NCBI RefSeq assembly: GCF_004168625.1
Contig: NZ_SDWW01000026.1
Location: 1 to 62,887 of the forward strand
DNA length: 62,887 nucleotides
Source: Pengzhenrongella frigida
GTDB lineage: Bacteria > Actinomycetota > Actinomycetes > Actinomycetales > Cellulomonadaceae
Direction of reading: 5' to 3'
In this document: positions 41,489-50,089 of the stretch, piece by piece
How positions within the stretch are numbered: the first letter of the stretch is position 1
How the letters are laid out: each line of letters opens with the position of its first letter
Position numbers and translations under genes: made by a program
Notes under the pieces: model-generated
Told to the model about the DNA's origin: nothing
Databases searched by the model: none
What the model saw: the letters and a program-made list of their open reading frames with translations, nothing else

Positions 41489-42445
41489 TCACGTCCGCGC
41501 ACGGATACTTGACCGCTCGAGCAGCGCCTCCGGCTGCGGCTCCTGACCGGGGGTGAGCTGACCCGCCCGCGCGAACCGCACGCGCAGCCGCGCCTCGGCC
41601 TCCTCCCACATGGCGCCGAGCGCACGGTCGATGTCCTGCCGCGCGATCCACCTGCCGCCGGGCTCGGGCGTGATCTCCCCGAGCACGACGCCGTCGGCGT
41701 CCTCGAACAGGTCGACCCGCAGCGCTGCGCGGGGAACGGCCGAGCTCACCAGGCTTGCGAGCTCGAGCAGCTCGCGGCGGCGGACCGGCAGCGGGATCGT
41801 CGGGTCGAGCGGGACACCCGAGAAGGCAGAGCTGAGGTCGCGCCACTGCGGGTCGAAAATCCGGAAGCCCGCCCCGCCGCCCGCGGAGTCCCGCTCGTGC
41901 GACTTCGCCACGATCAACCCGACGCGCCCGAAGAACGTGTAGACCTTGTAGTCGATCGGGGGCAGCCCAGGCATCCGGGGGTCCACGATCAGCTTCTCGA
42001 CGAGCACGGCCGAGGAGATCGCGTCGGTCGCGACGAGGTCGCGGTACTCCCGTTCCACGTCTTGACGTCGGATATCGCGCCCCGAGCGCAGCTCCCGCCA
42101 GCCGCCGTCGACGCGCTGGAGCAAGAACACGCCCATGCTGGTCGACCCCCGGAACGGCTTGATAACGAACTGCTCCGGGAGCTCTTCCCAGGGAAGGTCG
42201 CCGACCTCGGCGTAGGTGCCGAGCAGGTCGGGGATGCGCACCCCCAGCGCCCGGGCCCACTCGTGGGTCTTGTCCTTCCCGTTGATCGCGAAGACCGGAT
42301 CCGAGCAGCTGAACTCCCGCATGAGCTCGAGCACCCGGCCCGCCTCGTGACGCTTGTACGTGTATGACGGCGCCCGCAGGTTCTGACTGCGGATGGTGCG
42401 GTACGCGCGAATCGCCCGGTTTCGTGCACGGCGAAGAAGGATCAT
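41489..42445 (-). CDS. TupA-like ATP-grasp protein
   Basis: A 318-residue protein of the TupA/sugar-transfer-associated ATP-grasp group. The sequence has '[47 protein letters not shown]', '[20 protein letters not shown]' (nucleotide Lys), '[23 protein letters not shown]', and the Mg-binding end '[22 protein letters not shown]'. Such enzymes ligate amino acids or acyl groups in envelope polymer synthesis; the substrate is not predictable. ATG 42445 chosen over an immediately upstream GTG. Confidence 0.85.
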   Translation of the reverse strand: MILLRRARNRAIRAYRTIRSQNLRAPSYTYKRHEAGRVLELMREFSCSDPVFAINGKDKTHEWARALGVRIPDLLGTYAEVGDLPWEELPEQFVIKPFRGSTSMGVFLLQRVDGGWRELRSGRDIRRQDVEREYRDLVATDAISSAVLVEKLIVDPRMPGLPPIDYKVYTFFGRVGLIVAKSHERDSAGGGAGFRIFDPQWRDLSSAFSGVPLDPTIPLPVRRRELLELASLVSSAVPRAALRVDLFEDADGVVLGEITPEPGGRWIARQDIDRALGAMWEEAEARLRVRFARAGQLTPGQEPQPEALLERSSIRART

Positions 42446-42608
42446 CACGGAGAACTCCCTGTCAGGCGACGGGACCTGCGCCGAACGGGTGTGCGCACAC
42501 GGCTCTGCATGCCGCGGCCGGAGTCCTGACCACCCGGTTCGATTCCCAGGTCATGGCTCCACATCACGCTATCGCGAGCGGTTCCGTCCTGCGATGCGAG
42601 CGCGGGGC

Positions 42609-42690
42609 AGCAGTGTCCTCTCGCGCGGGACAGCAGTGTCCTCTCGCGCGGGACAGCAGTGTCCTCTCGCGCGGGACAGCAGTAGCCTCG
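42609..42690. repeat. Three perfect 23-bp tandem repeats plus a partial copy
   Basis: Units at 42609-42631, 42632-42654 and 42655-42677 are identical; a degenerate partial copy follows to about 42690. Each unit contains GTCC and GGAC arms around CG-rich DNA, so each could fold as a small hairpin. The array ends just before the acylphosphatase start. Confidence 0.95.
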
Positions 42691-42695
42691 AGAAT

Positions 42696-42947
42696 GTGCC
42701 CGTGCCGGACGCCGCCTGTGTCGCGAAGGTGCGCGGCCGTGTCCAGGGTGTCGGCTTTCGCTGGTGGACCCGCGACCAGCTGTCGCGGCTGGGCCTGACC
42801 GGATCGGCGCGCAACCTCGACGACGGCAGCGTCGAGGTCGTCGCGCACGGTGACCCGGCGGCGATCGAGCGGCTGCTCGCGGCGCTGCGCGGTCCCCACA
42901 CCCCGGGTCGGGTCGACTCCGTCGAGGTCACGCGCATCCCCGGGTAG
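42696..42947 (+). CDS. acyP: Acylphosphatase
   Basis: An 83-residue acylphosphatase. The phosphate loop '[19 protein letters not shown]' carries the catalytic Arg, and '[17 protein letters not shown]' the catalytic Asn. It hydrolyses carboxyl-phosphate bonds. GTG 42696 is the likely start; another GTG lies two codons on. The 23-bp repeat array occupies the leader. The mutarotase ATG follows 48 bases after the stop. Confidence 0.93.
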   Translation: MPVPDAACVAKVRGRVQGVGFRWWTRDQLSRLGLTGSARNLDDGSVEVVAHGDPAAIERLLAALRGPHTPGRVDSVEVTRIPG

Positions 42948-42994
42948 TGGCGAGGTGGGAGCATCATCTGACCCGCCCCGACCCCGGAGACCCG

Positions 42995-43939
42995 ATGCCA
43001 TCCGCACTGCCCGCCCATGCATCCCTGCCCTCCTCTGTGCGCGTCGGCCCCGGCCACGGGGGCCTGCCGGTGGTGTTCGTCGCCGGTCGCACCGGATCGG
43101 CCGAGATCTACCTGCACGGCGCGCACGTCACGCACTGGGCGCCGGCCGGGGCCGCGCCGGTGATCTGGATGAGCGCAGCGAGCCGGTACGTGCCCGATGC
43201 GCCGCTGCGAGGTGGGGTGCCGCTGTGCTTCCCGTGGTTCGGCGCGCACGACGGCGACGCGGCCGCCCCCGCGCACGGCTTCGCGCGGCTGCTCGACTGG
43301 GAGCTGGCGGACGCGCAGGACGACGGTGACGACGTCGTGGCGACCTTCCGGCTCGCCGACTCCCCCGCCACGAGGTCCTCCGCGTGGCCCCACCGTTTCG
43401 AGGCCCGCTACACCGTGACCGTCGGCGCCCGCCTGACGCTCGCGTTGGAGGTCACGAACCTCGACCCGAGCGACGTGATGTTCGAGGAAGCGCTGCACAC
43501 CTACCTGCGCGTGAGCGACATCGCCTCGACCGAGGTCACCGGGCTCGAGGGCGCGCCGTTCCTGGACCGGCTCGGTGGTCCAGATCCGCAGGCGGGCGAG
43601 GATGGTCCGGTGCGGTTCGCCGGCGAGACCGACCGCATCTACCTCGGCACTCGCAGCGCGGCGACGGTGGTCGATGGCGCGGTGGTCGACGGCGCGGTGG
43701 TCGACGGCGGGGTGGTCGACGGCGCGGTGGGGCGACGGGTCAGGATCGACAAGCTGGGCTCGGGCTCGACCGTGGTGTGGAACCCCTGGGTCGACAAGTC
43801 CGCGGCAATGGCCGACTTCGGCGATGACGAGTGGACCACGATGGTGTGCGTCGAGACGTGCAACATCCGCACGGACGCCGTGCGCCTCGCACCCGGGCAG
43901 AGCCACACCATGACCGCTGTCCTGGGGCTCACCGCCTGA
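42995..43939 (+). CDS. D-hexose-6-phosphate mutarotase-like aldose epimerase
   Basis: A 314-residue galactose-mutarotase-like protein of the YeaD type. It has 'AEIYLHGAHVTHWAPAGAAPVIWMS', 'RGGVPLCFPWFGAHDGDAAAPAHGFAR' (catalytic His) and 'FEEALHTYLRVSDI' (catalytic Glu nearby), then 'VWNPWVDKSAAMADFGDDEWTTMVCVETCNI'. It interconverts alpha/beta anomers of hexose 6-phosphates. Odd: a 15-bp in-frame tandem repeat inserts VVDGA-type units in a loop after 'GTRSAAT'. SD CGGAG before ATG 42995. Confidence 0.92.
   Translation: MPSALPAHASLPSSVRVGPGHGGLPVVFVAGRTGSAEIYLHGAHVTHWAPAGAAPVIWMSAASRYVPDAPLRGGVPLCFPWFGAHDGDAAAPAHGFARLLDWELADAQDDGDDVVATFRLADSPATRSSAWPHRFEARYTVTVGARLTLALEVTNLDPSDVMFEEALHTYLRVSDIASTEVTGLEGAPFLDRLGGPDPQAGEDGPVRFAGETDRIYLGTRSAATVVDGAVVDGAVVDGGVVDGAVGRRVRIDKLGSGSTVVWNPWVDKSAAMADFGDDEWTTMVCVETCNIRTDAVRLAPGQSHTMTAVLGLTA
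43667..43729. repeat. In-frame 15-bp minisatellite inside the mutarotase gene
   Basis: Four tandem copies of a 15-bp unit (43667-43726) with at most two differences, encoding VVDGA VVDGA VVDGG VVDGA, and a trailing GTG. Length is a multiple of three, so copy-number change would not break the frame. Confidence 0.95.
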
Positions 43940-43979
43940 TTGCGCCCGGCCGCGGCCGTTGCCGCATCCGGACAATCAA

Positions 43980-44194
43980 ATGCCCTCTCACCTGGGACGA
44001 TGTGCCTTGCGACGGACAGATCGACCAGACCGAGAGGGCATCTGACAGAGGCCATTCTGTCATGCCCCGGAGCCCGTCCCGGACGAGAGGGGCCGCGGCG
44101 ACCGCCCCGGGTCGGAAGGGACCAACGTCCCCGACCCGCACGCCGCCTCGACGCGCAGACTGTCCAGGCAGCCGGGGACCGCCTGTCTGGACAG
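43980..44194 (+). promoter_or_regulatory. Structured leader of the radical SAM gene
   Basis: Three inverted repeats lie in the 267-base spacer. ATGCCCTCTC (43980-43989) pairs with GAGAGGGCAT (44032-44041). TGACAGA (44043-44049) pairs with TCTGTCA (44056-44062) around GGCCAT. CTGTCCAG (44160-44167) pairs with CTGGACAG (44187-44194) just before the SD. The first could be a terminator of the mutarotase gene; the last could control ribosome access. Confidence 0.5.
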
Positions 44195-44206
44195 CAAAGG
44201 AGCACC

Positions 44207-45391
44207 GTGCAGTCTCGACCGGAGATGACGGCCACGCCGACTCAGGCGACGGGAATCATGGGGGGCAGCCGGCTGGACTACGGGCGCCGCCCGATGCTGG
44301 TCTTCTGGGAGACCACCCGCGCGTGCCAGCTCGCATGCCGGCACTGCCGCGCGAGCGCGACCGAACAGGCATTGCCCGGTGAGCTCACCACAGCACAGGG
44401 CCACGAGCTGATCGACCAGGTGGCCGGCTTCGGGCGGCCCTATCCGATCCTCGTGCTCACCGGCGGCGACTGCCTGCTGCGCCCGGACCTGTTCGAGCTC
44501 GTCGAGCACGCGACCGGGCTGGGCCTGCCGACGGCCCTGGCGCCGTCGGTCACGCCGTCGCTCACGCCCGAGATGATCGACCGGATCGTCGCGAGCGGGG
44601 TCAAGGCCGTCTCGATCAGCCTCGATGGTGCGCTCGCGGCGACCCACGAGGGGGTGCGGGGCATCGAGGGACACTTCGACGCCACCGTGCACGCGATCCG
44701 CACCCTCGCCGCCGCCGGGCTGACCGTGCAGGTCAACACCACGGTGATGCGCGCGAACGTGGACGAGCTCGCGGACGTCGCCGCCCTGATCTCGAGCGCG
44801 GGCGCGCACATCTGGGAGGTCTTCTTCCTGGTCCAGGTCGGCCGCGGCGTGGCTACCGAGGCGGTCACCCCCGCCGAGCACGAAGACATCTGCCACTTCC
44901 TGTTCGACGCCTCGCAGCACGGGTTCATCGTCCGCACGGTGGAGGCCCCGTTCTTCCGCCGCGTGGTCAAGTGCCGGCTCGCCGGTGACCCCGCCCCGAC
45001 CACCCCGCTGTACGAGCGGTTGTCCGGTCGGCTCGCCACGCTGATGGGACCGTCGATCGGTCGGGCCCGGGCGCACACCGCCGCCACCCGCGACGGCAAG
45101 GGCATCGTCTTCGTCGCGTACGACGGCGAGGTCTACCCGGCCGGGTTCCTGCCGGAGCCCCTCGGCAACGTGAAGACCACGCCGATCGCCGAGATCTACC
45201 AGGACAACCCGCTGCTGCGCCAGATCCGCGCGGCCGAGTTCACCGGTCGGTGCGGTCGGTGCGAGTACGCCGACCTGTGCGGGGGTTCGCGCGCCCGCGC
45301 GTTCGCTGCGAGCGGCGACCCGCTGGGCGAGGACCCCGCGTGCCCCTACCAGCCCGGCCCCCAGCAGCCCGAGGCCGTCCTGGTCTCCTGA
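44207..45391 (+). CDS. Radical SAM/SPASM protein (TIGR04053-like)
   Basis: A 394-residue radical SAM enzyme. The SAM cluster motif is 'ETTRACQLACRHCRASA' (CxxxCxxC), followed by 'PILVLTGGDCLLRPDLFELVEHA' and 'SISLDGALAATHEGVRGIEGHF'. A C-terminal SPASM-like cluster is 'CGRCEYADLCGGSRARAFAASGDPLGEDPACPYQP'. The pattern fits the TIGR04053 group, related to AhbD/NirJ haem-pathway enzymes. The usual TGGDP is TGGDC here. Substrate unknown. GTG 44207 has AAAGGAG four bases upstream; ATG 44225 is an alternative. Confidence 0.88.
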   Translation: MQSRPEMTATPTQATGIMGGSRLDYGRRPMLVFWETTRACQLACRHCRASATEQALPGELTTAQGHELIDQVAGFGRPYPILVLTGGDCLLRPDLFELVEHATGLGLPTALAPSVTPSLTPEMIDRIVASGVKAVSISLDGALAATHEGVRGIEGHFDATVHAIRTLAAAGLTVQVNTTVMRANVDELADVAALISSAGAHIWEVFFLVQVGRGVATEAVTPAEHEDICHFLFDASQHGFIVRTVEAPFFRRVVKCRLAGDPAPTTPLYERLSGRLATLMGPSIGRARAHTAATRDGKGIVFVAYDGEVYPAGFLPEPLGNVKTTPIAEIYQDNPLLRQIRAAEFTGRCGRCEYADLCGGSRARAFAASGDPLGEDPACPYQPGPQQPEAVLVS

Positions 45392-45488
45392 CCGGGAGCG
45401 TCGAGCGGCGCCCGCCTCGCCCGCTGGGCCCCATGCTCGACGCCGTCCAGCTGTCACCAGGTGCGGCGGGCGACCCGAATCAAGCGTA

Positions 45489-45532
45489 TGATGAACTCAT
45501 CAACTGATTGATTGAAGAACTTATGTTCTTCA
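45489..45532 (+). promoter_or_regulatory. Promoter with nested palindromes before the ArsR gene
   Basis: TGATGA-AC-TCATCA (45489-45502), ATCAA-CTGA-TTGAT (45499-45512) and TGAAGAAC-TTAT-GTTCTTCA (45513-45532) follow each other. The first overlaps TATGAT (45487-45492), a good -10 box. Binding of a dimeric ArsR repressor here would block RNA polymerase. Confidence 0.65.
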
Positions 45533-45562
45533 CGGACCTCGAGCGGGAAGGGCGGTGCCCCG

Positions 45563-45910
45563 ATGCCTGAGCCGATCGACAAGCTGAAGGCCGAGTTCTT
45601 CAAGACCCTCGGACACCCCGCTCGGATCCGGATCCTCGAGCTCCTCGCCACCGGTGAGCACTCGGTCGGTGAGCTGATGCCCGAGCTCGGGCTCGAGGCC
45701 TCGCACCTGTCGCAGCAGCTCGCCGTGTTGCGCCGGGCCGGCGTCGTCGTCGCCCGCAAGCAGGGCAACACCGTGATCTATTCGATGGCCTCGCCGGACA
45801 TCGCGGCGCTGCTCCTGCTTGCCCGGAAGGTGCTGACGGGGCTGCTCACCGAGCAGATGGACCTCCTCAAGGACCTCCAGTCCGCCAGCGAGCCCACCAC
45901 GAGCAACTGA
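45563..45910 (+). CDS. ArsR-family regulator without metal-binding cysteines
   Basis: A 115-residue winged-helix protein ('EFFKTLGHPARIRILELLATGEHSVGELMPELGLEASHLSQQLAVLRRAGVVVARKQGNTVIYSM'). It contains no cysteine, so the classic CxC/alpha3 thiolate metal sites are absent; the signal may be non-thiol metal, redox or a protein partner. It begins 64 bases ahead of the Hyf-like complex operon on the same strand, with palindromic sites in front, so it likely autoregulates and controls that operon. ATG 45563 matches the family start. Confidence 0.9.
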   Translation: MPEPIDKLKAEFFKTLGHPARIRILELLATGEHSVGELMPELGLEASHLSQQLAVLRRAGVVVARKQGNTVIYSMASPDIAALLLLARKVLTGLLTEQMDLLKDLQSASEPTTSN

Positions 45911-45974
45911 CCGCTCCGGCGGTCCCGGCCGGCACCTCGTCGCACCGCTGAGCCGCACACGAAAGTAGGGACGC

Positions 45975-46454
45975 ATGACCTGGATCGGCAAGATCCGCCG
46001 AGTCGGGCGGATCGTGGAGCCCGCGCCCGCTGCACCCGAGCCGACCGTCGCACCCCCGACCGGCGTGCGCGGATCGCTCCAGCTGCGGCACGTCGACGCC
46101 GGCTCGTGCAACGGCTGCGAGCTGGAGCTCGCCGGTGCGTTCTCGCCCGTCTACGACGCCGAGCAGTACGGCGCGCGCCTGATCGCCTCGCCGCGCCATG
46201 CCGACGGGCTGATCGTGACCGGGGTCGTCACGCACAACATGCATGAGCCGCTGCTCAACACGCTCGCCGCCGTGCCCGAGCCCCGGGTCGTCATCGCGGT
46301 GGGCGACTGCGCGTGCAACCGCGGCGTGTTCGCGACGGCGTACGGCGTCGTGGGATCGGTCGCCGACGTGATCGACGTCGACGTCCAGGTGCCCGGCTGC
46401 CCGCCCACGCCCGACCAGATCGTCACCGCACTGCGTTCGGTCACCGGCAAGTGA
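45975..46454 (+). CDS. Ehr/Hyf-like complex small subunit (NuoB/HycG-type)
   Basis: A 159-residue NuoB-like iron-sulfur subunit. The proximal [4Fe-4S] ligands are C45 and C48 (SCNGCELEL), C112 (GDCACNRG) and C142 (PGCPPTPDQI), all present. It would pass electrons to or from the large subunit of the membrane complex. It is the first structural gene. The following gene starts within its stop (GTGA). Confidence 0.92.
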   Translation: MTWIGKIRRVGRIVEPAPAAPEPTVAPPTGVRGSLQLRHVDAGSCNGCELELAGAFSPVYDAEQYGARLIASPRHADGLIVTGVVTHNMHEPLLNTLAAVPEPRVVIAVGDCACNRGVFATAYGVVGSVADVIDVDVQVPGCPPTPDQIVTALRSVTGK

Positions 46455-48451
46455 CCACCACCGTGCTCCCCGCCGCCGCTGCCGAGCTCGGCGAGGGTCC
46501 CCGCACTGCTCGCCTCGCCCGCGAAGCCATCGCCTCCGGCCTCGCCACCACCCTGCTCGGCGCGCTCGGCCTGGTCCTCGGCGTGGTCGCGATCTTCGGC
46601 CCGACCCGGCACCTGCGGATCGACTGGCTGCTGCCGCTCGCCGGGGTCCGCTTCGACGTCGACCCGCTCGGCGGCCTCTTCATCGCCGTGACCGGCGCCG
46701 TCGCGGTCGCCGTGGGCATCTACACCGTCGGGTACGCGCAGCGCGAGCACTGGGCCCGGTTCCCGATGGTCGTGCTGCCCCTGTTCGTGGCCGGCATGCT
46801 CCTCGTCCCGGCCGCCGGGTCGGTCCCCACGTTCCTGCTGGCCTGGGAGCTGATGGCCGCCGCGTCGCTGGTGCTGGTGCTGTCCGAGCACAACCGCGGG
46901 GCGGTCCGGTTCGCCGGGGTGTTCTACGCGGTCATGACGCAGCTGGGCTTCGTGATGATCCTGCTCGCGCTCGTCCTGCTGTCCGCCGCGGCCGGGGGCG
47001 ACGCGTTCACCACGATCGCGGCCCACGCGGACGACATGTCGGCCGGGACGCGGACAGCCGTCTTCGTGCTGACCGTCCTGGGGTTCGGCTCGAAGGCCGG
47101 CCTGCTGCCGCTGCACGCGTGGCTCCCGAAGGCCCACCCCGAGGCACCGAGCCCGGTGTCGGCGCTGATGAGTGCCGCGATGGTCAACATGGGCATCTAC
47201 GGCATCATCCGTATCGACCTGCAGATCCTCGGCCCCGGGCCGCAGTGGTGGGGTCTGACGCTCATGATCCTCGGTGCCGTCTCGGCGGTCTTCGGGGTGC
47301 TGCAGGCCACGGTCGCCACCGACCTCAAACGGCTGCTGGCCTACTCCACCACCGAGAACATGGGCCTGGTCACGCTCGCGCTCGGGACGGCGTCGCTGCT
47401 GTCCGCCTCCGGGGCGCCCGACGTCGCCGCCATCGCGATGACCGCGGCGCTGCTGCACGTGCTCGCGCATGCGGCGTTCAAGACGCTCGCGTTCCTCGCG
47501 GCCGGCTCCGTGCTCGCCGCGACCGGGCTGCGGGACCTCGACAAGCTCGGCGGCCTCGCCCGCCGGATGCCGGTCACCACCGTGATGTTCGGGATCGGAG
47601 CGCTCGGCGCGTCGGGCCTGCCGATGGGTGCCGGGTTCGTCAGCGAGTGGATCCTGTTCCAGAGCCTCATCCACTCCCCCCCCGACGGCAACACCCTCCT
47701 CGCCCTGGCGATGCCGCTGTCCGTGGGCGCGGTCGCGCTCACGACCGGGCTCGGGATCGCCTCGATGGTGAAGGCGTTCGGCGTCGGCTTCCTCGCGCGG
47801 CCGCGATCGGTCGCCGCCGAGGACGCCCGCGAGTCCCCCATGAGCATGCTCACCGGCATGGGGCTGGCGGCGGCGGCCTGCGCGGTGTTCGCGTTCTGGC
47901 CGGCCTTGGTGGCACCCGCCCTGCGCGGCGTGCTCGACGCGCTGCCCGAGGTCGGCGGGGACACCGCAGGGGTCCAGCTGGCGACGTTCCTGCGCCTGCC
48001 GGGGATCGACGGCTCGCTCTCTCCCGCCCTGCTGGCGGTCGCCCTCGCTGCCGGCGTGCTCCTCGCGTTCGCGGCGTCCCGCTGGGGCGCCCGGCACCGG
48101 CCCGCGCCGGTCGAGGTTCCCCTGTGGGCGTGCGGCGCCGAGACCCTGAGCCCCCGGATGCAGTACACCGCGACCTCGTTCGCGGAGCCGCTGCAGCGCG
48201 TGTTCGACAACGTGCTGCGGCCCGATACCGACGTGGAGGTCACTCATTTCGCCGAGTCGCAGTACCTGGTCGAGAAGGTCACCTTCACCACTCGGCTCGC
48301 CGACCCGGTGGAGCAGCGGCTGTACACCCCGGTGGTGGGCGCCGTGATCGCACTGGCCCAGACCGTGCGCCGCGCCCACAACGGCAGCGTGCACCTCTAC
48401 CTGCTGTACGGCGCCATCGGGCTGCTCGTCGTGCTGCTGGTCGCCCAGTGA
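46451..48451 (+). CDS. HyfB-like antiporter-type membrane subunit
   Basis: A 666-residue, roughly 14-16 helix Mrp/NuoL-type subunit. 'GFGSKAGLLPLHAWLPKAHPEAPSPVSALMSAAMVNMGIYGIIRIDL' contains the conserved proton-channel Lys/His region, and 'ATDLKRLLAYSTTENMGLVTLALG' and 'LLHVLAHAAFKTLAFLAAGSV' are further antiporter signatures. The C-terminal soluble portion ('VEVPLWACGAETLSPRMQYTATSFAEPLQRVFDNVL') is HyfB-typical. It is predicted to translocate protons or sodium when electrons pass through the complex. GTG start overlaps the previous stop. Confidence 0.93.
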   Translation: MTTTVLPAAAAELGEGPRTARLAREAIASGLATTLLGALGLVLGVVAIFGPTRHLRIDWLLPLAGVRFDVDPLGGLFIAVTGAVAVAVGIYTVGYAQREHWARFPMVVLPLFVAGMLLVPAAGSVPTFLLAWELMAAASLVLVLSEHNRGAVRFAGVFYAVMTQLGFVMILLALVLLSAAAGGDAFTTIAAHADDMSAGTRTAVFVLTVLGFGSKAGLLPLHAWLPKAHPEAPSPVSALMSAAMVNMGIYGIIRIDLQILGPGPQWWGLTLMILGAVSAVFGVLQATVATDLKRLLAYSTTENMGLVTLALGTASLLSASGAPDVAAIAMTAALLHVLAHAAFKTLAFLAAGSVLAATGLRDLDKLGGLARRMPVTTVMFGIGALGASGLPMGAGFVSEWILFQSLIHSPPDGNTLLALAMPLSVGAVALTTGLGIASMVKAFGVGFLARPRSVAAEDARESPMSMLTGMGLAAAACAVFAFWPALVAPALRGVLDALPEVGGDTAGVQLATFLRLPGIDGSLSPALLAVALAAGVLLAFAASRWGARHRPAPVEVPLWACGAETLSPRMQYTATSFAEPLQRVFDNVLRPDTDVEVTHFAESQYLVEKVTFTTRLADPVEQRLYTPVVGAVIALAQTVRRAHNGSVHLYLLYGAIGLLVVLLVAQ

Positions 48452-49410
48452 GCGCCCTGTCGATCGTCGCGGCCGTGCTCCAGGTCGTCGTCGTCCTCGT
48501 CGGCGCCCCGTTCGTGGTCGGTGGGATGCGCCAGGTGCGCGCCCGCCTCGAGGGCCGCGCCGGGGGCGGCGTCGGGCAGCCGTGGCGGGACCTGCGCAAG
48601 CAGCTCCGCAAGCAGCAGGTCACCCCGCGCGGGACGACGCTCGTGTTCGCGGTGGCCCCGGCGATCGCGGCCGGCACCACCCTGCTGATCGCGGCGATCC
48701 TGCCGATCTTCGCTCTCGGCTCGCCGCTCGACTCCGTGGCCGACCTGTTCGGCGTCGTCGGGCTGCTGTTCCTGGGGACGGTCGCCCTGACCCTGGCGGG
48801 TCTGGACACCGGCACGGCGTTCGGCGGGATGGGCTCCAGCCGCGAGATCACCATCGCCGCGCTCGTCGAGCCGACGATCCTGCTCGCGGTGTTCGCCCTG
48901 TCCATCCCGGGCCAGTCGGCCAACCTGTCGGCCATCGTCTCGGCCACGCTCGACAACCCGGGCCAGGTGTTCTCCCTCGGCAGCGTGCTCGCGTTCGTCG
49001 CGCTCGTGATCGTGATCATCGCCGAGACCGGGCGGCTCCCCGTGGACAACCCCTCGACCCACCTCGAGCTGACCATGATCCACGAGGCGATGGTCCTCGA
49101 GTACGCCGGCCCGAAGCTCGCGCTCGTCGAGTGGGCCAGCGGGATGCGGCTGACGGTGCTGCTCGCGCTGCTGGCGAACCTGTTCCTGCCGTGGGGCATC
49201 GCCGGGGCCGATCCGTCGCTGCTCGCGGTCCTGATCGGCGTCGTGGCGATCGCCGTCAAGGTGTCGGTGCTGGCCGGACTGCTCGCGGCCGGCGAGGTCT
49301 TCATCGCCAAGCTGCGGTACTTCCGCGTGCCCGAGCTGCTCTCCGGGTCCTTCCTGCTCGCGCTGCTCGCGGTGACCGCGTCCTACTTCCTCGCCACCCC
49401 GACCCGATGA
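48448..49410 (+). CDS. HyfC-like (NuoH-type) membrane subunit
   Basis: A 320-residue NuoH/HycD homologue linking the peripheral arm to the membrane arm. The conserved quinone-cavity-like loop '[37 protein letters not shown]', '[40 protein letters not shown]' and the C terminus '[27 protein letters not shown]' are present. GTG overlaps the HyfB-like stop. Confidence 0.93.
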   Translation: MSALSIVAAVLQVVVVLVGAPFVVGGMRQVRARLEGRAGGGVGQPWRDLRKQLRKQQVTPRGTTLVFAVAPAIAAGTTLLIAAILPIFALGSPLDSVADLFGVVGLLFLGTVALTLAGLDTGTAFGGMGSSREITIAALVEPTILLAVFALSIPGQSANLSAIVSATLDNPGQVFSLGSVLAFVALVIVIIAETGRLPVDNPSTHLELTMIHEAMVLEYAGPKLALVEWASGMRLTVLLALLANLFLPWGIAGADPSLLAVLIGVVAIAVKVSVLAGLLAAGEVFIAKLRYFRVPELLSGSFLLALLAVTASYFLATPTR

Positions 49411-49426
49411 CCGGAAGGATCCGCTG

Positions 49427-50089
49427 ATGTCCCTCGCGACCTATACCGGCGTGCTCGACCTGACCGCAGGTGCGTTCCTGCTCGCCGCGGTGCTCATCGT
49501 GTGGCGCCGCGAGCTCCGCTCGATCGTGCACCTGCTGGCCTGGCAGGGCGTGGCCCTCGCCGCGATCCCCCTCACCGAGGGGCTCTACGAGGGCAACCCG
49601 GGCCCGGTCATCGTCGGCCTCGTCGTGCTCGTCCTGCGCGCCGGCGTGCTGCCCGTGCTGCTTCTGCGGGCCGTCGGGACCGCGGACGCCGAGCGCCGAG
49701 AGAGCACACCGCTGGTCAACACGACGTCCTCCCTGCTGATCACCGCCGCCCTGACCATGCTCGCGTACGCGGTCACCCGGCCGATCATCGCGCTCGACCA
49801 GGCCGCGGCCACCCGCGCCGTGCCCGCCGCGTTCGCCGTGATCCTCATCGCCCTGTTCGTGATGGTGAGCCGCCGTCGGGCCCTGTCCCAGGCGGTCGGG
49901 TTCCTGATGCTCGACAACGGCATCACGGCCACCGCGTTCCTCATCACCGGCGGCGTCCCCCTGATCGTCGAGCTCGGCGCGTCGATGGACGTGCTCTTCG
50001 CCGTGTTCGTCCTCGGGCTGCTCACCGGCCACATGCGTCGCGCCTTCGGGGGCACCGACCTCGATCAGCTACGGGAGTTGCGCGACTGA
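49427..50089 (+). CDS. HyfE-like membrane subunit
   Basis: A 220-residue protein with about seven helices of the HyfE/NuoK-fusion type ('[39 protein letters not shown]', '[65 protein letters not shown]'). SD GGAAGGA before ATG. Its TGA overlaps the next ATG. Confidence 0.9.
   Translation: MSLATYTGVLDLTAGAFLLAAVLIVWRRELRSIVHLLAWQGVALAAIPLTEGLYEGNPGPVIVGLVVLVLRAGVLPVLLLRAVGTADAERRESTPLVNTTSSLLITAALTMLAYAVTRPIIALDQAAATRAVPAAFAVILIALFVMVSRRRALSQAVGFLMLDNGITATAFLITGGVPLIVELGASMDVLFAVFVLGLLTGHMRRAFGGTDLDQLRELRD

Noticed and set aside
42609-42690. Possible CRISPR array
   Set aside because: The 23-bp units are directly adjacent without unique spacers, and there are no cas genes.
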